Shown one piece after another: positions 8,513 to 15,618 of a DNA stretch of 32,579 nucleotides (the first letter of the stretch is position 1; each line of letters begins with the position of its first letter). Source of the stretch: Rhodovulum euryhalinum (GTDB lineage Bacteria > Pseudomonadota > Alphaproteobacteria > Rhodobacterales > Rhodobacteraceae). The notes beneath the pieces were generated by a model. That model was not told the DNA's origin. It worked only from the letters and a program-made list of their open reading frames with translations, and made no database searches. The DNA is taken from contig NZ_SLWW01000021.1 in assembly GCF_004342445.1 (NCBI RefSeq), forward strand, positions 1 through 32,579, in the 5' to 3' direction. The position numbers and the translations under genes were made by a program.

Positions 8513-8743
8513 TCGGAGGGGATGGGTCTGAAATCGAACGTTCTCCACCCTCTAAGGTATTGTTTTAATTGACATGACTGATGATTTGAATCGCCACTTG
8601 TTTCAGTTGCGACTGGCAGCGAAACACGCGCAAAGGCGCCAACACATCCCACGTTCGGATTTTTCGCGGCCACAACCAGGCCCCAGCATTTTTGGCCTTC
8701 CTGAGCGGGGTGCCAAAATGTAAGCGAGGTCCATCACGCTGAA

Positions 8744-9853
8744 ATGGCAGTAATTTTTTTAAGCGCCGTGGTGGAGCCTGGCAAGATGAATTCGACCTTC
8801 TCACTCCTTATCGTCTTCCTGACCCAGCTCTTCATGCCCCGGCACAACGCGCAGCTGAGGCTGCTCAAGGCCCAAATCCAGATCCTGCGGGCCCGCATCC
8901 CGACGCAGAGGATTATCCTGTCTCCGGAAGAGAAAGCCGAACTGCTGCGCATCGGAGCGGAGTGTGGGCATGATGTCGACGGGCTGCTGGAGGTCGCAAA
9001 GCCTGCGACATACAAGCGCTGGCTTGCCCAGATGCATGGTGGACGCCCCTTCAAGGCCGTGGGCAGGCCGCGCCTGACACAGGAGTTGCGCGACGTTGTC
9101 ATTCGCATCGGGTCAGAAAACCTTCTCTGGGGCTACAAGCGGATCGCGGGGGAACTGAAAAAGCTGGGTCTCCACGCCGGCGCCAACTCGGTAAAGCGCA
9201 TCCTGAATGAGGCAGGCATCCACCCGAGCCCTGAGAAGCGCAAGAAAAAGCCAGCCCTGCCATGGACCACCTTCGTCCGGGCACATATGGAAAGCATGGT
9301 CGCATGTGACTTCTTCACCAAGACCGTGCTCACCGCCCGTGGGCCATTGACAGCCTATGTGCTGATCTTCATCCACCTCGGCAGCCGCCGCGTGTATTGC
9401 AGTGCCCCGACCTATGCCCCGGACTCAGCATGGGTGACGCAGCAGGCACGCAACACGCTTATGTGGTGCTCCAAGCAGGGGATCGAGCCGAGCTTCCTCA
9501 TCCGAGACGCCGACACCAAGTTCAGCGCCAGCTTCGATACAGTCTGGGCATCGGAAGGTGCCAGGGTCATCCAGATCCCGCACAGAGCACCGGACGCCAA
9601 CGCCTTCGCCGAGTCCTTCATCGGTACCATCAAGCGCGAATGTCTGGATTTTTTCGTCTGCTTCAGCCGGTCGCAGCTCGACTACATCCTCCGCACTTGG
9701 GTGCGCCATTACAACACCGAGCGCCCGCATCGTGGAAGGGGTATCGGGAACAATGTGCTGCAAGTCGATTTCCGGCCAGTCGGTGATGGCCCGATCCGCC
9801 GCAACCGCCAACTTGGCGGCATTGTCACATCCTACACCCGCGACGCGGCGTGA
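8744..9853 (+). CDS. DDE integrase-core transposase (solo type)
   Basis: Up to 369 residues with a retroviral-integrase-type (rve) catalytic domain. The triad is Asp189 (VACDFFTK), Asp255 (FLIRDADTKF) and Glu290 (NAFAESFIGTIKREC), with 34 residues between the last two, and then HYNTERPH. Before it is a helix-turn-helix region with YKRIAGELKKLG. The extreme N-terminus is hydrophobic (STFSLLIVFLTQLFMP) followed by a helical stretch rich in Leu/Arg, as in a group of orphan integrase-core proteins common in environmental bacteria. The start is either 8744 or the ATG at 8786 (MNSTFS). I could not find terminal inverted repeats in the flanking 170 bp or 136 bp, so the boundaries of any element are unknown. 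The catalytic residues are intact. Confidence 0.85.
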   Translation: MAVIFLSAVVEPGKMNSTFSLLIVFLTQLFMPRHNAQLRLLKAQIQILRARIPTQRIILSPEEKAELLRIGAECGHDVDGLLEVAKPATYKRWLAQMHGGRPFKAVGRPRLTQELRDVVIRIGSENLLWGYKRIAGELKKLGLHAGANSVKRILNEAGIHPSPEKRKKKPALPWTTFVRAHMESMVACDFFTKTVLTARGPLTAYVLIFIHLGSRRVYCSAPTYAPDSAWVTQQARNTLMWCSKQGIEPSFLIRDADTKFSASFDTVWASEGARVIQIPHRAPDANAFAESFIGTIKRECLDFFVCFSRSQLDYILRTWVRHYNTERPHRGRGIGNNVLQVDFRPVGDGPIRRNRQLGGIVTSYTRDAA

Positions 9854-9989
9854 GTGCTCTCTATCCTGCCGAGACTATGGCGCGCAAATACCACCGTGCC
9901 GCAATTGACTGCAGCGTGCTACAACGGACTGGAGCAAGGAAAGCTGCAAGTGCGGTTGGCCGCCTACGCGATTTTGTCGAACTTGGGTG

Positions 9990-12809
9990 CTACATTTCGG
10001 GGAACTGACGCCTTCTCTTCAGAGCTGCACCCAGGAACACTGACGACGGCATGCGGTCGGCTTCGGCCCAGCGCGAGACAAAACTTTCAATAGCCGGCGC
10101 AAAGGCCTTTGCAATCAACCGGTCCTCGTCTCCGGGCGTAGATGCCGGGACACTCTCCATTGGCCTCAGCAACAGTTCCGCGAACTCTTCGTGCGGCAGC
10201 TCCTTGGCACCGTCCTTGTTACCAGACAAAGCGATCAACTCTTCCTCTAGTAACTCGCCAGAAAGACCCTGCCAGCGAACCTGATGAACGGCGACCACGT
10301 CCTCGTGCTCTTCGGCTTCCGTTTGGGCCTCCGCGTACAGTCCGTCGAAAATCAGCCTATCGTTGGCCAGCTCTGAGAGATCACGCACAAAGCCGGCTTC
10401 GAAGTCCATAGGAACGAGCGACGGGTCAGCGATCGCCTTTGCGTGGTCGGCCGTGAGGCGCACAATGCTACGACGGCCGAACTCTGGCCAGCGACCGATA
10501 TCCCCTTCGGCGAGCTCAATCTCAAGCGTCCTTCCGCCATGTATCTCGGCCCGCACATCGTATCCGGCAATTGGTGCCATCCCTTTCACAAAGCTGACCA
10601 TATGCCGAAAGTCGAAGCCGCCCGAAACGCGCGTCTGATGAGCGGATGCGAATTGCAGAATATCGTCTTCGGCCGCCCGCGCCTTCTGTGCTTCGCGTAT
10701 GGCTTCAGCGATCTCCTCCTCCGTCTGGTCCATCTTCATACTTGTCGCACGCTCGAGGATGCTTTCCATGTCGATGTAGGACATCAGCTCTCCGAGCACT
10801 TCCGCAGCAAAGGCATCCTTCATCTCGCCGGCAACGCTTGCCATGTCCTGTGCAATCGTACTGACACGATCCAACAACAAAGTGATGGCGCTGTTGTCGA
10901 AGCCATCATCCGACTGCAAATTGATAACTTGAACGCGACGCGTCTGACCATAACGGTACAAGCGGCCAATCCGTTGAACCAGACGTGCCGGGTTCCAGGG
11001 CAAATCGTAGTTCACCATGATATGACAGGCGTCTTGGAGGTTTAGGCCTTCGCCCCCTGCTTCAGTCGAAACCATGACCTGAGCCTCTCGACTGTTGAAG
11101 GCGCGGACATTCCTTATCTTTTCATCCAGCGACATCGAGCCGTTGATCGCGGCAACCTGGACCCCAGGACATGCGTGCGCAATCGCCTCTGCTAGGTAAC
11201 TCTGAGTGGCCCTGTACTCAGTAAACACCAAAAGGTTTTGGTCCTGAGCTAGAAGCGGCGAAACCACGTCATTTAGAAATGTCTGCAGCTTCGCATCCGA
11301 TAGCCGAGCCACGCGGATGAGTTTCAGAACGGCCTGAACCTCGCTTGCTTCATCGGCGAAAAAGGCGCCAACCTCACCGATGGGCCCAGTTTCCGCAAGG
11401 TTGTCGTCCCCTTCGAGTTGCTCGTCTGAAGGTATCACTAGTGCCGAAGCAGCATCGAAATCTTGCAGCCGCTCCAAGCGACGTTCTAGTGCTCGCTCGA
11501 TTGCCGCCACGGAAGATGAAGCGAGTTTGCGATACGTCGTCATGACAAAGCCGATGGCTCGGCCGATCATTCTATCCTTCGCGTCGGCACTGGCGCGATA
11601 CCCCTCGCTCAAATACCTCCGAAGTGCCTTGTCTGCAGTGCGCATTTCGGGCGATGGGATTACCATGTGGCGAAGCGTATCGTGACCGCGAAAAATCAGA
11701 TTGCCTTCTGCATCCGTGACGCGGGTCTTCCGGTTGCGAATGATGATGTCCCCAACCACCTCTGGGTTCATTTCTAGCGTTCGGATTTCAGGCAGGAGGT
11801 CCGGTCGTACCAACTCCAATAGAGCCGCGAAACGACGGGTTTTACCTTGGTGCGGCGTTGCAGTAAGCAATAGAAGCGAATGGGTCCGGTCGCGAAGCTT
11901 GTGCGCGAGCGCGTAGCGTTCCGTCTGCTCACCCGTTTCGGACCGGCCGAGCCGATGCGCCTCGTCAAACACAATAACATCCCAGAAGCCAGCTTCGATG
12001 AGCCGCGCCAAATGCTCGTCGCGCTTCGCGAGATCGAGCGAGATTATGACATTCTCCCTCAGTCGCATCTCATCGGCGTATTCGGGGCGGAAGTCGCGTT
12101 GATAGATCTCGAAGGCACGTCCGAATTTGGCGCGCATCTCATCTTTCCACTGCTTAGTCAGCGACGAAGGGCAGACGATCAGAACGCGCCTGCAGCGGTT
12201 ACGCTGCGAGAGGGCGTGAAGAATAAGACCAACTTCAATGGTCTTGCCAAGCCCAACATCGTCGGCGATCAGCCACCGCGCCTGAGGGGAAGTTACGACC
12301 TTCCGCGCCACATCAAGTTGATGCGGTAGAGGGTCGATGTCGAGACGACCGAATGCTCCGGTGTTCGCATTCCATATTTGAAGTGCCTTAGACAGCATTC
12401 GGAGCCGGAATCGCTCCGCATGGTCCATATGCTGGCCGGTTTGTCGCTTTGCGATCCGCAGCTCGACAGGCATCGCCTGCGCGAGGACACGCCAGTCCAA
12501 CCACCTGGTTTCTCCAGTCTCTGCGAACTGAACGAGAACCTGCTCGAAACCTCCGAGCGAACGCGTTGCAAGTACAACTCCGGTCCCAAGGCTCAGTCCG
12601 CGACCTCGCGGTGGCTTGTGCTGTACTTGCTGTCCAGGCGCATATGCGGGCTTTAGGTCCGATAGCGCCACCCATGCGCGGTGATTGCCTGCCATAGCGA
12701 GTTGAGCCTCGTTCGGCTCGGCCTTTGGCCTCAGATCATGGATCACCCCGCGCGCGTCGTCTTCCAATTTCACCAGAGCGCCCTTTGATGGATACAGCGA
12801 TCTATGCAT
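9990..12809 (-). CDS. RapA/SNF2-type DNA translocase or helicase of a defence operon
   Basis: A 939-residue SF2 protein. The first ~110 residues look like two small SH3/Tudor-like barrels (GALVKLEDDARGVIHDL; GTGVVLATRSLGGFEQVLV), as at the N-terminus of RapA/HepA. The ATPase core follows: Walker A ADDVGLGKT (182-190), DEAH (282-285), LLLTATPHQG (313-322), LLVFTEYRATQSY (526-538), STEAGGEGLNLQDA (581-594), and QRIGRLYRYGQ (612-622). About 320 residues follow with no motif I recognise, rich in acidic helices. SNF2 proteins move on duplex DNA and are core parts of several phage-defence systems, for example DISARM DrmD. None of the DrmA, DrmB or DrmC partners is here. It is the last gene of the operon and its start overlaps the preceding gene by 8 bp, which implies coupled translation. 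Confidence 0.88.
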   Translation of the reverse strand: MHRSLYPSKGALVKLEDDARGVIHDLRPKAEPNEAQLAMAGNHRAWVALSDLKPAYAPGQQVQHKPPRGRGLSLGTGVVLATRSLGGFEQVLVQFAETGETRWLDWRVLAQAMPVELRIAKRQTGQHMDHAERFRLRMLSKALQIWNANTGAFGRLDIDPLPHQLDVARKVVTSPQARWLIADDVGLGKTIEVGLILHALSQRNRCRRVLIVCPSSLTKQWKDEMRAKFGRAFEIYQRDFRPEYADEMRLRENVIISLDLAKRDEHLARLIEAGFWDVIVFDEAHRLGRSETGEQTERYALAHKLRDRTHSLLLLTATPHQGKTRRFAALLELVRPDLLPEIRTLEMNPEVVGDIIIRNRKTRVTDAEGNLIFRGHDTLRHMVIPSPEMRTADKALRRYLSEGYRASADAKDRMIGRAIGFVMTTYRKLASSSVAAIERALERRLERLQDFDAASALVIPSDEQLEGDDNLAETGPIGEVGAFFADEASEVQAVLKLIRVARLSDAKLQTFLNDVVSPLLAQDQNLLVFTEYRATQSYLAEAIAHACPGVQVAAINGSMSLDEKIRNVRAFNSREAQVMVSTEAGGEGLNLQDACHIMVNYDLPWNPARLVQRIGRLYRYGQTRRVQVINLQSDDGFDNSAITLLLDRVSTIAQDMASVAGEMKDAFAAEVLGELMSYIDMESILERATSMKMDQTEEEIAEAIREAQKARAAEDDILQFASAHQTRVSGGFDFRHMVSFVKGMAPIAGYDVRAEIHGGRTLEIELAEGDIGRWPEFGRRSIVRLTADHAKAIADPSLVPMDFEAGFVRDLSELANDRLIFDGLYAEAQTEAEEHEDVVAVHQVRWQGLSGELLEEELIALSGNKDGAKELPHEEFAELLLRPMESVPASTPGDEDRLIAKAFAPAIESFVSRWAEADRMPSSVFLGAALKRRRQFPEM

Positions 12810-14232
12810 CTTTGCCTGCCTCCTTTGCCTCGGCTTCCTCTTTTGCTGCTACCCGCTTGGAGTGTGGAAGTAATGATAGAAAGCCAATATCGCGGCGTCC
12901 ATCTTTTGTTTCGAAACGCCAAAACTGACCTTCACTATCCTCGAGGCGGAAGGAACTGGACGGTTGAACGTCGATAGGCTCCTCGTAATACCAAGACTCA
13001 CTATCAGCTAGTTCAATACTTTCGTAATCGAGACTAAGGAAAGCAGGATAGCTCCAGAACCGTGAGTCTATACGAACACCCTCGCCCGAATAATCTGGCT
13101 GCATCTGAAGCCATTCGTTTCGCCAATCGTCAAAAATCTTTCGCTCGGCCTCCACCCGGCCAACCCGATGAATCAATGCCAGCGCGAGTTTCCAAGAAAG
13201 AGCGCTGCGATAGCTCGATCGTTCTTCTGTTTCCCAAGCGCGCTGCATTCTGTTGAACTTCCGATGAGACCAGAGCCAAGGAGCTTCTCGCCAAAGACAC
13301 TTCAGCTCGCATGCATCTTCCAGCTCTTCGAGGCTGTTTCCAGCTTGCACCAACCTTGAGAGAGCCCTGTAACTCGAAGAGAACGGGAACTCTTCCAAGA
13401 CTGCTTTCAAACGACTTTGAAGCAGGGAACGTTGGTCAAGCTTCATGATGCGCATCTGGCTGACTAGCCTTGCGGCGTAATCGTCCAATAAGTGACCATC
13501 GGTGATGGTCTCTTCGTCAATAGATGGAAAAGGTAGATCTGGATCTTCCTCATATAGATCCAGATCCAAAAGGTCTTCCCATTGGGCGCTTTCAGCTTCG
13601 TTCTCGATCTCTCCTGATTCAAACTCCGGAAACTCATAAAAATCAGCAACTTCAAACGCATCACCATCGGTGCGAGCGCGTTCAATTTCCTCACTTACCT
13701 CATAGGAAAGCGCAGTCTCCCAGAGATCGTCGGCCTGTTCATCGAACACATCATTGTCGCCAATGAGTTCATCATATTCGTCATCCGCTTCAACAAGCCC
13801 GAGATCGGCACTCAATCTCGAAGAATCGGGATTTGGTGGAGCCAAGGCGGGATCCGGGTCCGGCTCATGGTTAGCCGACTCGTCATTCTGCGCTTCAAGC
13901 TCTGTGAATGCCTCGGCTGTCGACTGTTGATTCCCAGAAATGGAAACATCTGATTGTTTTGGCGCTTCGGAGCGCGAGTTGTGAGGAAAATCCTCAGCGA
14001 AAATCTGAGAATCGATAAGATGCAGATCTGGGTGAACGTTGTCTTCGATTGCCTCCAGGGCAGCGGCCGGCGGCTCGGCAAGCTCAGAGCCGGCCACAGC
14101 CTGTGAGGTGCCGGGCAAGTATTCGGCTTCGGGCACATCCCAATCGGACGGCGGGTTCAAATCGGGATGATTGGGCGTCTCCGGAGATACACCCAACTTG
14201 CGCCTCAGCTTAGAAAACAGGCTCTTCATCAT
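12802..14232 (-). CDS. Very acidic two-part protein of unknown function in the defence operon
   Basis: A 476-residue protein I cannot assign to a family. It opens with a short basic amphipathic stretch (MMKSLFSKLRRKLG). Residues about 20-245 are then extremely rich in Asp/Glu, Pro and Ser, look disordered and lack cysteine. Residues about 245-460 look folded, with helical segments, many tryptophans (CLWREAPWLWSHRKF; KIFDDWRNEWLQMQ) and a C-terminal beta-like part (EGQFWRFETKDGRRDIGFLSLL). An acidic half may mimic DNA or bind the basic surface of a partner, which is inference only. It ends 8 bp inside the SNF2 gene and starts 54 bp after mcrC. The gene is visibly more AT-rich than its neighbours, which points to a separate origin. 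It may be the specificity or adaptor subunit for the SNF2 motor. Confidence 0.8.
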   Translation of the reverse strand: MMKSLFSKLRRKLGVSPETPNHPDLNPPSDWDVPEAEYLPGTSQAVAGSELAEPPAAALEAIEDNVHPDLHLIDSQIFAEDFPHNSRSEAPKQSDVSISGNQQSTAEAFTELEAQNDESANHEPDPDPALAPPNPDSSRLSADLGLVEADDEYDELIGDNDVFDEQADDLWETALSYEVSEEIERARTDGDAFEVADFYEFPEFESGEIENEAESAQWEDLLDLDLYEEDPDLPFPSIDEETITDGHLLDDYAARLVSQMRIMKLDQRSLLQSRLKAVLEEFPFSSSYRALSRLVQAGNSLEELEDACELKCLWREAPWLWSHRKFNRMQRAWETEERSSYRSALSWKLALALIHRVGRVEAERKIFDDWRNEWLQMQPDYSGEGVRIDSRFWSYPAFLSLDYESIELADSESWYYEEPIDVQPSSSFRLEDSEGQFWRFETKDGRRDIGFLSLLPHSKRVAAKEEAEAKEAGKDA

Positions 14233-14286
14233 TCAGCCGTTTTCGAAAAGGGCAGCGCGCGCAAAGTACTCACCTGTCGCATCTGC

Positions 14287-15618
14287 TCAAACCACTTCAT
14301 GATCTACTGCATCGACGAGCGATGCACCGAAGACCTGAGAATTGACGACCAGCTGTCGCAAACTTTCTCTTTGGCCTCCCTGTGTGCCTGCGAGATCATG
14401 CGTGGCCACGATCAGCGTTTCATTCGCTCCCCTTGTCGCGATGGAGTACCGGCAACGGATCGGATCGGGCGGCAAGTCGCCATGATGTGGGTACAGCAGC
14501 ACAACGTTTGGGCAGTCGTAGAGCCTGCCGTAAGCCATCAGCTGGTAGACGTCCGCTTGGCTGACGCCTTGCTTCGGATCGTCGACCCTCGGCGTCATGC
14601 GCTTCCACTTGGTGTCGATGATTAGCACGATCTTCTCGCCAAGCCGGACGATGAGGTCCGGCCTTGTGCGGAAGCGCCCGGTCTCGCCTTCGTAGAGACA
14701 GTCCCGATGGCCGCCTTGCGACGACACGCGAAAGCCCGTGCCGGCCAGAGATCGCGACAGGATCCGTTCGATGTATGCTTCGAACAAGACGTTCATCTCG
14801 AAGAGCAACGCGTGACCGTCGATGCTCCCCGAGCTCGTCTGCTGGTGCCGGTCCGATAGAAAAAGGCGCGCGAAAGACAGAAGATCCCGCCAACGACGAT
14901 TGGTCCGGTCCAGGACGATCCGGTCCCAGCGGAGGGCGTTCGGAGAAACGTCAGCCACGTCGGCGTACACGAAGCTCAGTTCGCGCAGCGCGCGTTGGTT
15001 GTCCGGTGAGGCAGACAGGCGCGACAGCTTGCGGACCGCCGCCCGCATGACCTGGTTCAGAGCGATGTCAGGCGAAAGGGCATCGAAACGGCATGCGAGC
15101 TTTTGTGGCGAGACCGCGAGCGTTGAGAACTGCCGTGTCACGTCCAGGCGTCCCCGAAGCGCAGGCAAGTCGTCTTCGTGTTCGAGGTAGTGGCGCGGCA
15201 TCCCCTGCCGGACCGCGTCGATGAGCTTCGCACAGAATAGACGGATCAGAAGTTCGAGCACGGTCTCGCGCTGCCAGCCGAGTTGCGTCATCGCGCCGGC
15301 TTCGATTGGCAGATCGTAGGTCACCGCAAGCATGTGGATGAGGCGCTGCCGGAGCACCGCATCCGACACCCCGCTCTCGCCGCCCCCCTCGATCTTTGGC
15401 AGGATCTCCAGCTGGCAGCCGGGGGTGGCAATAACGCCGACGGCGCCAAGTGCGCGGAGACCCTTCCGCCCGTGCTCCAGCACGCCCTCGCCCTCGCGCC
15501 CCGAGAAGGTCGAGGTCCTCGCAACCCCGGCAAGCCGGTCTGCTTGCGTCTCCGGGATTTCGCTGTCGCCGGACCCGTAGGCGATACGCTCCCACTCGCG
15601 GATCGTGCGGCGGATCAT
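14287..15618 (-). CDS. mcrC: McrC-type nuclease subunit
   Basis: A 443-residue protein of the McrC family, the endonuclease partner of McrB. The N-terminal part includes the segment VGVIATPGCQLEILPKI, typical of McrC. The middle contains PRHYLEHEDDLPALRGRLDV, also a family signature. The C-terminal PD-(D/E)XK core is present with Glu279 (LFEAYIE), Asp321 in RTRPDLIV, and DTKW (Asp335, Lys337) after LII, followed by DVYQLMAYG. All catalytic residues are intact, so it should cut DNA when driven by McrB. The ATG overlaps the mcrB stop in an ATGA arrangement, so the two are made together. By family knowledge McrBC cuts DNA with modified cytosines; this pair's target may differ because the McrB N-terminus differs. 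Confidence 0.93.
   Translation of the reverse strand: MIRRTIREWERIAYGSGDSEIPETQADRLAGVARTSTFSGREGEGVLEHGRKGLRALGAVGVIATPGCQLEILPKIEGGGESGVSDAVLRQRLIHMLAVTYDLPIEAGAMTQLGWQRETVLELLIRLFCAKLIDAVRQGMPRHYLEHEDDLPALRGRLDVTRQFSTLAVSPQKLACRFDALSPDIALNQVMRAAVRKLSRLSASPDNQRALRELSFVYADVADVSPNALRWDRIVLDRTNRRWRDLLSFARLFLSDRHQQTSSGSIDGHALLFEMNVLFEAYIERILSRSLAGTGFRVSSQGGHRDCLYEGETGRFRTRPDLIVRLGEKIVLIIDTKWKRMTPRVDDPKQGVSQADVYQLMAYGRLYDCPNVVLLYPHHGDLPPDPIRCRYSIATRGANETLIVATHDLAGTQGGQRESLRQLVVNSQVFGASLVDAVDHEVV

Noticed and set aside
9990-12809. DISARM, BREX or Zorya assignment based on the SNF2 helicase
   Set aside because: None of the partner genes (DrmA/B/C and a methyltransferase; PglX/PglZ/BrxC; ZorA/ZorB) is in the window.
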